NCBI GenBank assembly: GCA_937898415.1
Contig: CALDLA010000051.1
Span: 1 to 64,000 of the forward strand
Origin: an uncultured Prevotellaceae bacterium
GTDB lineage: Bacteria > Bacteroidota > Bacteroidia > Bacteroidales > Bacteroidaceae
Reading direction: 5' to 3'
Length of the DNA: 64,000 nucleotides
A program made the position numbers and the translations under genes. This document shows positions 52,562 through 61,743 of this stretch, one piece after another. How positions within the stretch are numbered: position 1 is the first letter of the stretch; each line of letters opens with the position of its first letter. The notes beneath the pieces were generated by a model that saw only the letters and a program-made list of their open reading frames with translations, was not told where the DNA came from and did no database searches.

Positions 52562-52909
52562 ATGAGTACAGTGATAGACCCAAGTAGAATATTCACAAGA
52601 GAGCAGATAGAACGCTTGCTTACTACCACTATTGGGAAATTACTACATTATAAAGAAGTGCCAGTACCAACGATCAAAATATTGTCGGAATTCGTCCAGC
52701 ATATACCAGTCGTAGGCGATATTGTCCGTTATCCCAATCTGTTTGTGGTAGGCATCGTACTTAATCCAGCGAGTGATACCTCCAGAAGTTTCTATCTCCG
52801 CAGACGTGTTTTGCATAAAAAAATCGATAAGTTCTTCTGTAGAGACTTCAACAAATGTTATTCTTCCTCTAATATTTTTCTTCTCCATAACTTTTTTCGA
52901 CAAAGGTAG
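52562..52909 (+). CDS. Possible small protein, antisense-overlapped
   Basis: 115 codons; the first 30 (MSTVIDPSRIFTREQIERLL) look protein-like and follow a promoter box, but the rest overlaps a minus-strand ORF that also has its own promoter. It may be a truncated gene whose 3' part was replaced. Confidence 0.3.
   Translation: MSTVIDPSRIFTREQIERLLTTTIGKLLHYKEVPVPTIKILSEFVQHIPVVGDIVRYPNLFVVGIVLNPASDTSRSFYLRRRVLHKKIDKFFCRDFNKCYSSSNIFLLHNFFRQR
52643..52888 (-). CDS. Hypothetical small protein
   Basis: 81 aa from MEKKNIRGRITFVEVSTEEL, acidic-aromatic, ending DRWYWHFFIM. A minus-strand TACCTTTG box (52901-52908) lies 12 nt upstream. Family unrecognised. Overlaps the plus ORF completely. Confidence 0.5.
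   Translation of the reverse strand: MEKKNIRGRITFVEVSTEELIDFFMQNTSAEIETSGGITRWIKYDAYHKQIGITDNIAYDWYMLDEFRQYFDRWYWHFFIM
52901..52908 (-). promoter_or_regulatory. -7 box of the minus-strand small gene
   Basis: TACCTTTG, followed 12 nt later by the ATG at 52888. Confidence 0.5.
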
Positions 52910-53038
52910 GAGATCTGATTGAAACGAACAAAAGTTTTAGATCAAGTTAGATTAATCAAAATAGTATTTAAGAAACATTAGATCGATATATTAATTAACG
53001 AACAACTGGGTAACACCAGCTGACTAAATCAAAACAGA

Positions 53039-54022
53039 ATGAAAGCAAATTCAAAAGCAAAACCCTTTATTAAGTGGGTTGGAGGCAAGGGCCAACTCAT
53101 TGATCAATTGGACGCACAACTGCCTGCTGATTTTGAGAATTGGGATGATGTGACATACATTGAGCCCTTTGTGGGAGGTGGAGCAATGCTCTTCTATATG
53201 TTGCAGCAATACCCTAATATCCGTCATGCTGTCATCAACGACGTGAACCCTGATTTGACTACCTGTTATCATACGGTCAGGGACATGCCAGAACAGTTGA
53301 TAACTTCCTTGATGGAAATACAGAATGCCTATAACGCACTTGAAACAGAAGAAGGTCGCAAGGACTTTTTCCTTGCTGTTCGCGACCGCTACAACGAGAA
53401 GAATCTTGACCCATTGGAGAATACCACCAAGTTCTTCTTTCTCAATCGTACCTGCTTCAATGGCCTTTATCGCGTAAACAAGAAAGGTCTATTCAATGTC
53501 CCATTTGGCAAATATACCAATCCGCAGATTTGTGACCCTGCGACCATCCGCAAGGATAGCGAACTACTTCAACATGTGGAGATTCTGACAGGTGATTTCG
53601 AAGCCACCTTCGACTATGCTCAGGGCAATACGCTCTTCTATTTTGATCCACCTTATCGCCCTCTCAGCGACACCTCCAGCTTCAATGATTATGCGAAAGA
53701 AGCCTTCAACGACGATGCCCAGATTCGTCTAAAGGAATACTGTGACCGTATCAACGAGGCTGGCTTCCGTTTTATGCTAAGTAATTCGGATTGCAAGGGG
53801 AAAAATGAGGAGGACAACTTCTTCGACCTGCTCTATGGTGCGTATAATATAGAAAGAGTTTGGGCTTCGCGCAACATTAACTCAAACCCAGACAAGAGAG
53901 GTAAGCTGACGGAAATTCTGGTTCACAACTATGATGAGACTAAGCTCCATCCACACGTTGAATACGTTGTACCAGAAATGGAACCAATGTATGCAGCAGA
54001 AGAAATTTTTGACTATGCTTGA
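53039..54022 (+). CDS. Dam-like DNA adenine-N6 methyltransferase
   Basis: 327 aa, D12/alpha-class MTase: KPFIKWVGGKGQLI (8-21), SAM-binding EPFVGGGAM (42-50) and catalytic DPPY near 203. Expected target GATC by family (Dam, DpnM). First gene of a restriction-modification operon with a MutH/Sau3AI-type nuclease and a second, beta-class MTase, an arrangement like DpnII (dpnM, dpnA, dpnB). Confidence 0.93.
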   Translation: MKANSKAKPFIKWVGGKGQLIDQLDAQLPADFENWDDVTYIEPFVGGGAMLFYMLQQYPNIRHAVINDVNPDLTTCYHTVRDMPEQLITSLMEIQNAYNALETEEGRKDFFLAVRDRYNEKNLDPLENTTKFFFLNRTCFNGLYRVNKKGLFNVPFGKYTNPQICDPATIRKDSELLQHVEILTGDFEATFDYAQGNTLFYFDPPYRPLSDTSSFNDYAKEAFNDDAQIRLKEYCDRINEAGFRFMLSNSDCKGKNEEDNFFDLLYGAYNIERVWASRNINSNPDKRGKLTEILVHNYDETKLHPHVEYVVPEMEPMYAAEEIFDYA

Positions 54023-54045
54023 ACTAACCAATTAATGAGAATAAT

Positions 54046-54750
54046 ATGATTAGCAGTAAAGTTATCGAGTATATGCGCCCTTTGTTTGACATTATCAGCA
54101 ACTCAAAGGGAAAGACCATAGGAGAAATCAAAGATGAGTTGAATATTGAACGCTCAAAAATGGTTAAGGGTGCTTCAGGTTTGATAGTTGAGAACCTGCT
54201 GGGCATTGAGAACAACAATCGCGATGAGGCAGACATACCAGAGATTGGATGCGAGATTAAGATATTGCCTCTTCAGAAGAATCGTGACGGTTCCATCAAG
54301 GCCAAAGAGCCTACTGCCATCCAGATGATAAACTATATGGAAGTTGCCAAGGAAACTTGGGAAACAGCAAAACTAAGAGGTAAGATTGCTTTGACTTTCT
54401 GGGTTGTTTATCTGGCAAAGAAGAATGGCAAGTCCCTCAATCAAAACGACTACGTGATTGTAGACTATTTTCTGGACCATCCTACAGATTTACAAAATGG
54501 CGTTTTCAAAAAGGATTGGGAAGAGATACAAAGTTACATCAAAGAAGGTCGTGCTGACCAGCTATCATGCAGCATGGGAGTTTATCTTGAGCCAAAAACA
54601 AAGGGTGCAAATAACCAAGATAAGACGGACGCGCCTGATGGAAAGGGAGGTATAACAAGGGCTCGCAGACGTGCTTTCTATTACAAAAAGAACTACACCA
54701 ATTCTGCTATCATACCGAATCTTGATTTGTCATCTATTAAGAAGAAGTAA
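54046..54750 (+). CDS. MutH/Sau3AI-like type II restriction endonuclease
   Basis: 234 aa. Catalytic residues can be placed at E49, D63, E70 and K72 in GLIVENLLGI and DIPEIGCEIK, with the same spacing as E56-D70-E77-K79 of E. coli MutH. The family cuts GATC; two Dam-type and DpnA-type MTases in the operon should protect the host. Starts 23 bp after dam. Confidence 0.85.
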   Translation: MISSKVIEYMRPLFDIISNSKGKTIGEIKDELNIERSKMVKGASGLIVENLLGIENNNRDEADIPEIGCEIKILPLQKNRDGSIKAKEPTAIQMINYMEVAKETWETAKLRGKIALTFWVVYLAKKNGKSLNQNDYVIVDYFLDHPTDLQNGVFKKDWEEIQSYIKEGRADQLSCSMGVYLEPKTKGANNQDKTDAPDGKGGITRARRRAFYYKKNYTNSAIIPNLDLSSIKKK

Positions 54751-54756
54751 CGTGAT

Positions 54757-56088
54757 ATGGATAAGCTATCTAACTTTTGTTCTGAGATAAAAGCGGCAAT
54801 TGGAGGAGAAGACAATTTGTCTGTATCAGAAGCAAGGAAGGTTGTAAAGAGCATCAACGATTTCCTTTACACAAACTATCCTGGCATTGGCACAACATTG
54901 GAACTGGGAGAATACAGAGAGTATTTCTCTGACTTCCATAAGTTCTGGGAGGAGCACCACAAGGAGATTCTTGATTGCAAGATTGATGATGAAAAGTGTG
55001 AGCTTGTCGCAGACGCATTACGTTCCATCTACGTAAAGACAGATGGCGATGCATTTAGTGAACTATATGATACGTGTGGTCTAAGTAATCAAGAGATCTG
55101 TCGTGTCAGGTTCTTGACTGCGAATCAAGATTTTCGTGGGTCATTGGAATTTGCAAAGTTGGCAAAGATATTCAAAATAGACAACTCCATTTTTGACGAA
55201 GAAATAATCCGCGATAACCCTCCTGCGTTTATTTCCAAAATTGGCATAGCAGATAAGTCGCAGAATGATAAGAGAAATGGATATGCAGAAACCATTTCCC
55301 AATTTTTGCTTGATAAAGGTTGTGACCCTTATGGGCTGATAGACAAATACGATAGAGATATTTTCAAACTCAGAGAAGCTATTATAGCCTGTGATGGTGC
55401 TGGTTATGGCAACAAGAAAACAGACATGTTCCTCAGGGATATGGTAGTCTTAGGCGTTTGGAACAATGTATCTGGCTTTGAAAAGATTGATGTTGCCAGC
55501 GATGTTAACACAATTAAAGTAGCGCTAAGAACTGGTATCATTAAGACGGAGATTCCTTTGGTTTCAAGTTTCCTTGATATATTCTGCCATCAGTATAGTT
55601 ACATCGAGACAATGAATGCTCTTGCTTGGCGTAGAGTATGGGAAATCTGGAACGAGAAATATACTGCAGAATGCATCGAAAGCCCTTGTCTAATTGACTA
55701 CTTCGTCTATAATGTCATTGGCAAGCAGTTCTGCAAAGAGATATTATACCAATTTGAATGCGAGACTCACGAGCACACATTCATGTGGCATTCAGGTAGA
55801 AATAAAACGTGCCAAGTTTGCTTAAAGAACGGCATCAAGAGAGTTAAAGCTCTGCCTATAGCAAGAATGATGCCTTGTTCAAATGAGGAAGGATATGTCG
55901 CTATTAAAGAGACTCCATATGTTCTGTCTTTACCGGACGGACAGAAAATCAGCGAGTGTCCATTCAAAGATATATGTAAAGAGAACCGTTACTTGCAACC
56001 GCCAAAATCCATCAGCATCTTAGGACAAACAGGATGGACTACGGCCTATGCGAGAAAGGGTGAAGGTGGTGGAGGTTTAATGGCATAA
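54757..56088 (+). CDS. HhH glycosylase-like protein with Cys-rich C-terminus
   Basis: 443 aa. Residues 205-240 (ACDGAGYGNKKTDMFLRDMV) resemble the helix-hairpin-helix region of HhH-GPD DNA glycosylases, and the C-terminal third has many cysteines and histidines (CETHEH, CQVC, CPFKDIC) that could bind zinc or Fe-S. Unusual in a GATC R-M operon, where it sits 6 bp after the nuclease and 4 bp before the second MTase. Family call is tentative. Confidence 0.55.
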   Translation: MDKLSNFCSEIKAAIGGEDNLSVSEARKVVKSINDFLYTNYPGIGTTLELGEYREYFSDFHKFWEEHHKEILDCKIDDEKCELVADALRSIYVKTDGDAFSELYDTCGLSNQEICRVRFLTANQDFRGSLEFAKLAKIFKIDNSIFDEEIIRDNPPAFISKIGIADKSQNDKRNGYAETISQFLLDKGCDPYGLIDKYDRDIFKLREAIIACDGAGYGNKKTDMFLRDMVVLGVWNNVSGFEKIDVASDVNTIKVALRTGIIKTEIPLVSSFLDIFCHQYSYIETMNALAWRRVWEIWNEKYTAECIESPCLIDYFVYNVIGKQFCKEILYQFECETHEHTFMWHSGRNKTCQVCLKNGIKRVKALPIARMMPCSNEEGYVAIKETPYVLSLPDGQKISECPFKDICKENRYLQPPKSISILGQTGWTTAYARKGEGGGGLMA

Positions 56089-56092
56089 TAAG

Positions 56093-57373
56093 ATGATTAC
56101 TCCATATTACAAATCCCCCAACCACGACTTCAACCTGATTTGTGGCGACACGTTTGAGTTGCTCCCGCAATTCAATTTCCAATTCGACATGATATTTGCC
56201 GACCCGCCATATTTCCTGTCGAGCGGTGGCATCAGTGTACAGAGCGGGAAGGTGGTTTGTGTTGATAAAGGCGACTGGGACAAAAGTATGTCTCAGGAAG
56301 ATATTAATGCCTTTAATCTGAAATGGCTGTCGATGTGCAGAGAAAAGCTGAAGGATAATGGCACCATATGGATATCTGGTACATACCACAATATCTTTTC
56401 TGTTGCCAATTGTCTTACACAGTTGGGTTATAAAATTCTCAACGTTATTACGTGGGCCAAGACAAATCCTCCGCCTAATATATCATGCCGCTACTTCACT
56501 TATTCGACGGAGTTCATCATCTGGGCTCGCAAGAGTGAGAAGGTGCCACACTACTACAACTACGAGTTGATGAAGCATATCAACGGCGACACACAGATGA
56601 CAGATGTGTGGCGCTTGCCTGCTATTGCACCTTGGGAAAAAACGTGTACCAAGCATCCTACTCAAAAACCTTTGGGGTTGTTGAGCCGCATCATTTTGGC
56701 ATCTACCCAACCTGGTGCTTGGGTGCTTGACCCATTTGCAGGTAGCAGTACTACTGGCATTGCAGCTAATTTGCTAGGTCGTAGATTTCTTGGTATAGAA
56801 CGTGAAAAAGAGTTTGCCGCAATTAGCAAAGCACGTCGCGAAGAGATAGAAAACGGTAGGACATTTGCTACATATAAGAGAAAAATACCTGATATAGTAA
56901 AGGCTGAAGATACTCAGACGGACATCTTTACATGCAATGAACCTATTATAGAACGTCTCCCGTTCTTGGAGGATGAACCGATAGAGGCTAAGGATGATGT
57001 TTTGATGTATGCCGTTGGCTCTCCATATCGTCAGAAAACAGAACCAGTTGGTCAACTGGCATTGGGGATTAAAGATGGTATGTTGGATGATGTTAACATC
57101 AACAATATTGGGTACATCATGTTCCACTATTGGAAGAACGAGAAAGCTACTCCGTATAGGATTACGAATAATCCAAGAATCGTCAGTAAGCAAGACATCC
57201 CTGGCGGCTATCTGCTTCGTATGACCACTGATGCGAAGAAGTTCCTACTATTGGAGTACGACCCATCTAAGCCTGCTAACATTGATACGTATGATATCAT
57301 GAAAGTACAGCGAAAAGGAAAGGGAAGATACTTGCCGTTCGTTGCCTCAATAAATGACATTAAGACAAAATAG
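56093..57373 (+). CDS. DpnA-like beta-class DNA methyltransferase
   Basis: 426 aa. Motif order of a beta-class N4/N6 MTase: DPPYFLSSGG (residues 37-46), then HPTQKP and SAM-binding DPFAGSSTTG near 212-221. The first 260 residues match DpnA-type enzymes, which methylate GATC including single-stranded DNA; the C-terminal 150 residues are an extra domain of unknown function, absent from short DpnA. Confidence 0.9.
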   Translation: MITPYYKSPNHDFNLICGDTFELLPQFNFQFDMIFADPPYFLSSGGISVQSGKVVCVDKGDWDKSMSQEDINAFNLKWLSMCREKLKDNGTIWISGTYHNIFSVANCLTQLGYKILNVITWAKTNPPPNISCRYFTYSTEFIIWARKSEKVPHYYNYELMKHINGDTQMTDVWRLPAIAPWEKTCTKHPTQKPLGLLSRIILASTQPGAWVLDPFAGSSTTGIAANLLGRRFLGIEREKEFAAISKARREEIENGRTFATYKRKIPDIVKAEDTQTDIFTCNEPIIERLPFLEDEPIEAKDDVLMYAVGSPYRQKTEPVGQLALGIKDGMLDDVNINNIGYIMFHYWKNEKATPYRITNNPRIVSKQDIPGGYLLRMTTDAKKFLLLEYDPSKPANIDTYDIMKVQRKGKGRYLPFVASINDIKTK

Positions 57374-57381
57374 AAAGAACA

Positions 57382-58125
57382 ATGATACAGACTCACATGT
57401 TGAAACTTGATCCGCCTTATCAGATTATTCATGCTGGCGGAGAAGTGGGATTGCACATAGCAACACTCGTAGTGACAAAGGAATCTGAAACGGAAGACGG
57501 GAAGTATGCTATAGAAACCCATAGTCATCCTGTAGTATCTCGTGTTAGCAAAGTCCACAACACAATTGGAGAAGCTTGTAAGATGTATTCTGAGGGCGAG
57601 TATTCTGAGGGTATTGTATGGAATAAAGTTGAACTGCCTAATGTTGATACATTTTGTATGGAAGGAACCCGAGCCATCTCTCTGGATTTGTTAAATTGGG
57701 TTTATGCGGGGGCTTTAGGCGGAAATACCAAAGGGCATATTCTAAGGCTGGGAAATATTGTAAGAGGACTGAAACGTCTGGGGGTAGGTATAGAGTTGCC
57801 CTTCGGTTCTAAAAAAGAAATGAAAGAACTCAACAGAGTAGAATTAGACATAGATGATTCATGTCCTGACCAATTCCCACCAACGATTGACGGAGGTAAT
57901 GATTACAGTCATTTCTGGCTTGAATATGATGGTAATGTTGACCACGCGGTTGAAGAGTTGAGCTTTCAAGCAACCGAATATACAGAAAATGTTTTTCCAG
58001 CAGGATGGAAAGTCGCGTTTAAATTTTACGCTCAAGACGAGCGTCTGAAGCCAATTGCCGAAAAACTGAACCAAAGAGATTTTCACTATGAGCGTATAAA
58101 TCGCTGCCCTGAGGAAGAGGAATGA
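57382..58125 (+). CDS. Unknown protein in R-M island
   Basis: 247 aa, acidic, no membrane segment. N-terminus MIQTHMLKLDPPYQIIHAGG (alternative start at 57397). I do not recognise the family. It starts 8 bp after the DpnA-like gene and overlaps the next gene by 4 bp (ATGA), so it is part of the same transcript. Confidence 0.65.
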   Translation: MIQTHMLKLDPPYQIIHAGGEVGLHIATLVVTKESETEDGKYAIETHSHPVVSRVSKVHNTIGEACKMYSEGEYSEGIVWNKVELPNVDTFCMEGTRAISLDLLNWVYAGALGGNTKGHILRLGNIVRGLKRLGVGIELPFGSKKEMKELNRVELDIDDSCPDQFPPTIDGGNDYSHFWLEYDGNVDHAVEELSFQATEYTENVFPAGWKVAFKFYAQDERLKPIAEKLNQRDFHYERINRCPEEEE

Positions 58126-58838
58126 ATTACAAGGTTTCTATGATGTATTACGGCAGTCGTCTGCGTCCTGTTGAAGAAGTTGTTTCTGAGGCAATGGAGG
58201 CAGAGGACTCTTCTGTGGTTAATCATTACCTTACGTTTCTATTGGCTCATGCTTGCGACACTCAGGACTATCGATTGCGCAGACAATGTGACCTGATAAA
58301 AACTGCTCACGGGAAACCGCCATTCAAAGGGGCACCAGCCTCCAGCAACAATCTGCCACAACAACATCATCCTGCCCTCGCTGCTGTAGCTCCCAATCAG
58401 ATATTCATAAAGAACTATAATGGCAAGCCAATTGATTTTGCAATGTTGCGCAAACTGCTCTATGACTGCTATGTTGTTAATATCCGATTCAAGTATGATT
58501 GGTATGCGCCATACAGATTTTTCTATGACATTCGTATTCTTAATGATATAGGACTGAAGTCTTTCGCTACTCAGATGAATTCTTGGTACAAAGAATTAGC
58601 AGATAGCCATAAGTGCGATGAGGAAGCACTAAGTGACTGGAATTGTGGCTATACTGGTGAAACTCACCACAATCTGTGGGAGAGAGATGCTTTCCTGAAA
58701 AACAGAATCGGAAAGAAGCAAACCGGCAAAGGTTTTCAGAGGCTGCTTACTCACATCATAGCCCTGAAGGAACAATTCAAGACTATACCTGTCATTACGA
58801 ATTCCGATAATAAAGGAGATTCGCTGACACAATTATAA
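58122..58838 (+). CDS. Unknown protein in R-M island
   Basis: 238 aa. Tyr/Phe-rich middle (YDWYAPYRFFYDIRIL) and a basic C-terminus. Family unrecognised. Coupled to the upstream gene by ATGA overlap and 13 bp before the ATP-cone gene. Confidence 0.65.
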   Translation: MNYKVSMMYYGSRLRPVEEVVSEAMEAEDSSVVNHYLTFLLAHACDTQDYRLRRQCDLIKTAHGKPPFKGAPASSNNLPQQHHPALAAVAPNQIFIKNYNGKPIDFAMLRKLLYDCYVVNIRFKYDWYAPYRFFYDIRILNDIGLKSFATQMNSWYKELADSHKCDEEALSDWNCGYTGETHHNLWERDAFLKNRIGKKQTGKGFQRLLTHIIALKEQFKTIPVITNSDNKGDSLTQL

Positions 58839-58851
58839 TTATAGTAACGAT

Positions 58852-59535
58852 ATGGAGATTAAAAACTTCACAATCACAAAGCGTGACGGTTCGAAAGACC
58901 GCTTCTCGTTAGACAAGATTATGAACGCTATCGTAAAAGCGTTCGAAAGTGCCAAAGAACCAGCTGACTTGGGTACTGTATCAAAAATCCTCAGTCATCT
59001 GGATGTAAAAGATGATACTCAAGTTGAGGACATACAGAACCAAGTGGAAGCAGCCCTTATGAGGGAAGGATGTTACACTGTTGCCAAAAACTTCATTTTG
59101 TACCGTCACGACCGGAGACACAATAATCCTGGACGGCCTAAGATAACACAACTATGCCGACGATTAACGGATAATGAGTGGATTTATGCTTTTAGGGAAG
59201 CGCAAGAAATAGCGAGTGTGTACATAGACAATCCAAATCAATATGTCTGCGTTTTCTTCACGACGCTCTTTACCCTTTTGGGTACGGAGGTGCCTTCGGG
59301 AAAAATTGCATACTATTGGGAAATGTTACGCAAACATATTGTCGGCTTGAAAGTACCTGCATTACGAACCGTTCAATATAACATAGAGCGTTTCTTGAAA
59401 TGGAAAGAAGATGCGAAGAAGTGGATGATTAGTAAGGCAGAGATAATCAAGTTCAAATCTTGGGCGGCATTACAGAATGTATTGGAAAAGCTGTTGCCCC
59501 AAATTGAGCCCAAGTTGGCAATGTGCTGTATCTAA
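58852..59535 (+). CDS. ATP-cone domain fused to an unknown domain
   Basis: 227 aa. Residues 1-88 are an ATP-cone (ITKRDGSKDRFSLDKIMNAI, VAKNFILYRHDR), the nucleotide-sensing module normally at the N-terminus of ribonucleotide reductases or NrdR. From residue 92 (NPGRPKITQLCRRLTDNEWI) the sequence is unrelated to RNR and is a helical domain. A strong terminator follows, so this is the last gene of the R-M transcript. Confidence 0.8.
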   Translation: MEIKNFTITKRDGSKDRFSLDKIMNAIVKAFESAKEPADLGTVSKILSHLDVKDDTQVEDIQNQVEAALMREGCYTVAKNFILYRHDRRHNNPGRPKITQLCRRLTDNEWIYAFREAQEIASVYIDNPNQYVCVFFTTLFTLLGTEVPSGKIAYYWEMLRKHIVGLKVPALRTVQYNIERFLKWKEDAKKWMISKAEIIKFKSWAALQNVLEKLLPQIEPKLAMCCI

Positions 59536-59558
59536 AACATTATTATCCCCAAACATCG

Positions 59559-59594
59559 AGCGGAATCAGTTACGACTGGTTCCGCTATTTTTTT
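59559..59594 (+). terminator. Intrinsic terminator of the R-M operon
   Basis: AGCGGAA-t-CAGT-tacg-ACTG-g-TTCCGCT followed by ATTTTTTT, 24 nt after the ATP-cone gene. Confidence 0.92.
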
Positions 59595-59935
59595 GCGTAG
59601 AATTTAAGTGATATTAAACGCAAAAAGTATTCAGGCGAAAAGTGGTACTTTTGTGCGCTCTATCGAGGGAATTCCTGCGGTATTTCCCGCTTATATCCCT
59701 AAGTTATCCCGCTTATCCCGAAACGGGCAAAGTATTGGGAAAACACGGAAAGACGCTGAAAAAGGTTCTGTAATTTTGCATCAGTAAACCTGAGCACAGA
59801 ATTCAGACTATTATAAAATAGTAAAAATAACTTAATGGTCGATAAGGAGCGACCGGTTGAGTGAAGTGAGCGATAGGAGTCTCGCGAGTGAAAAGACGTC
59901 AATTCTGGACCTCCCTCCTCACAAACTCGACAAAA
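59595..59935 (+). other. Non-coding region before the 442-aa ORF
   Basis: No gene seen. It holds TACTTTTG (59647-59654) and TAATTTTG (about 59773) promoter-like boxes, repeated TATCCCGCTTAT words (59680-59720) and a small stem GGTCG/CGACC near 59838-59855. Confidence 0.4.
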
Positions 59936-61216
59936 ATGGAAACTTTACAGAAAAGTAACATTGGAGAGCAAATAGTAGAACTGAACAAGATGTGTAGTTC
60001 GTTGTGTATGATTCAGCCCAGACAAAGCAAGGCTGATACGGATGCTTCGATGCAGAGCATTGTGGCTGGTGTGCGCAGATTGGAAAGCAGCATCAGCGCG
60101 ATAGCCGACAAGCAGCGGGTTACTCTGCTGAATGTCGTTCCCTTTGATGTCCGCAAAGTCCTACAGACGTTAGGGTATATCAGGTGGGATATAACTCTTG
60201 TGGGTGGCTCGGATGATGCCATCAAGTCCATCGACAACATGATTAGCCTGCTGAGAGATCTGGAATCTTTGAGCCAGAAGATAGAGGGCGACGCTGCGAC
60301 TCAGTGCGACCTGTATAATAAAATGGTGGAGGATTATCGGGCCAAAGAATGGTCACGGGAATACTGGTCGTTTGTCCGGCAGGTGAAGGAGGATATTGAT
60401 GTTGATATCAAAGCGGGAATGACGGAGTCCGATGCTCTCAGACACGAATTGAAGAATCTTAGGCAGACACATCTGAACTCCTACAAGCCTACTCGCATCA
60501 AGAGACTGTACGATTGTGTTGTCAATCAGGATTGCCCTCTCTACGAGGCTATCGTTCGTGACAGAGAGAAGCTATCGGATGATGACCTCTTGGATCTATT
60601 CTCTTTCCTGTTCCGCTATAATACGCTGAAGGGGCATATCGATTCTGTTCACCTCTTGAAGCCTGTAACGGGTAAATACGACAAACTGTTTACTTGCTGG
60701 GCGGCGAAGGAGTATGTAGAACGGATGAGTCCGATATTGTTGATTAATGGCATTCTTGAAAAGGGTCATTTCCCCATTCTGCTGATGGTTATGAGAGACT
60801 TGGGCTTGTCGCCAAAGGACAATAAACCTTTTGTTCAGATGAAGAACTATGCCAACGAGATTAATACTACAATTGAAGAACTAAGGTTTGATAAGGATTA
60901 TAGTCTCTTCTCGAAAATGTTTGGCTGGCTGGGCAATGCGTCGTTCTGTGAACTTGAGTACGGAGAAATAGACGATACAGGATTTGACCCGCAAAAGATA
61001 AAGGAATACCAGGACGTATATCTGCGATGCTTTACGATACTCAATCAGCACGGATTGTGTGTGCCAAAGGAAAGAAAGTTGGCATCCTATCTGCAAATGC
61101 CCGATCCGAATATCAGTCTGGATGTCATTATGGAAGGTTTTCCGATGGAATATCGTATAAGGCTTGACTTCCTCCGTTCAACATTGCGTAGAGAAACGCT
61201 TGTTTTGGTTGAATAG
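59936..61216 (+). CDS. Unknown mobile-island protein
   Basis: 426 aa from METLQKSNIGEQIVELNKM; the frame opens at 59888. Largely helical with a coiled coil around 45-110, no membrane segments. Family unrecognised. Monocistronic between two terminators, upstream of the second primase cassette. Confidence 0.7.
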   Translation: METLQKSNIGEQIVELNKMCSSLCMIQPRQSKADTDASMQSIVAGVRRLESSISAIADKQRVTLLNVVPFDVRKVLQTLGYIRWDITLVGGSDDAIKSIDNMISLLRDLESLSQKIEGDAATQCDLYNKMVEDYRAKEWSREYWSFVRQVKEDIDVDIKAGMTESDALRHELKNLRQTHLNSYKPTRIKRLYDCVVNQDCPLYEAIVRDREKLSDDDLLDLFSFLFRYNTLKGHIDSVHLLKPVTGKYDKLFTCWAAKEYVERMSPILLINGILEKGHFPILLMVMRDLGLSPKDNKPFVQMKNYANEINTTIEELRFDKDYSLFSKMFGWLGNASFCELEYGEIDDTGFDPQKIKEYQDVYLRCFTILNQHGLCVPKERKLASYLQMPDPNISLDVIMEGFPMEYRIRLDFLRSTLRRETLVLVE

Positions 61217-61231
61217 AACGTGCTTTGGTAT

Positions 61232-61268
61232 GGGGGATTTTCGCTTCACTTACGGAAATCCTCCTTTT
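61232..61268 (+). terminator. Terminator after the 426-aa gene
   Basis: GGGGATTT-tCG...CG-gAAATCCTCC followed by TTTTC, 16 nt after the stop. Confidence 0.75.
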
Positions 61269-61379
61269 CATTCAAGCTGATAACTATTTCGCTCAAATAA
61301 AGTTGAATGGCACAGAAATGCACGATTGTTGCACTTTCATCATCGACATATTTTTTTATAACATCAAATTTTTACAACT

Positions 61380-61655
61380 ATGCAGACAATGCTTTTAGAA
61401 GTAGTGAAATGCGGCGACGCTTTCACGGTGAAGAGTGAGAAGAGTGAGAACGGTGAGCTGAAGAAACGTCAGCTGGTACTCAAAGAGCTTGGCGGTAAGT
61501 ACGAAAGCCACTATGTGGTGACAGCGCTCGCTGAGCAGGCAGAGAAGGAATTCAAGGCTGGTGACCTCGTGTTTGCCACTATGCGATTCCAGAGCCGCGA
61601 GTACAACGGACAGGTTTATCAAGACATCGTAGTAACTGAAATCATTAAGAAGTAA
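61380..61655 (+). CDS. Small OB-fold-like protein, second cassette
   Basis: 91 aa, MQTMLLEVVKCGDAFTVKS, with QLVLKELGGKYES and GDLVFATMRFQSREYNGQVY as in DUF3127-like OB folds. Paralogue of the gene at 12703-12984. First gene of the plus-strand primase cassette. Confidence 0.78.
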   Translation: MQTMLLEVVKCGDAFTVKSEKSENGELKKRQLVLKELGGKYESHYVVTALAEQAEKEFKAGDLVFATMRFQSREYNGQVYQDIVVTEIIKK

Positions 61656-61743
61656 TCGGGCGAAGGAGGAGCGAGGAAATGTGTCCGGACTAATGAGCTC
61701 AACTAAAACCCCGCAATTCCGAAGCTCACAAATTCAATCGATT

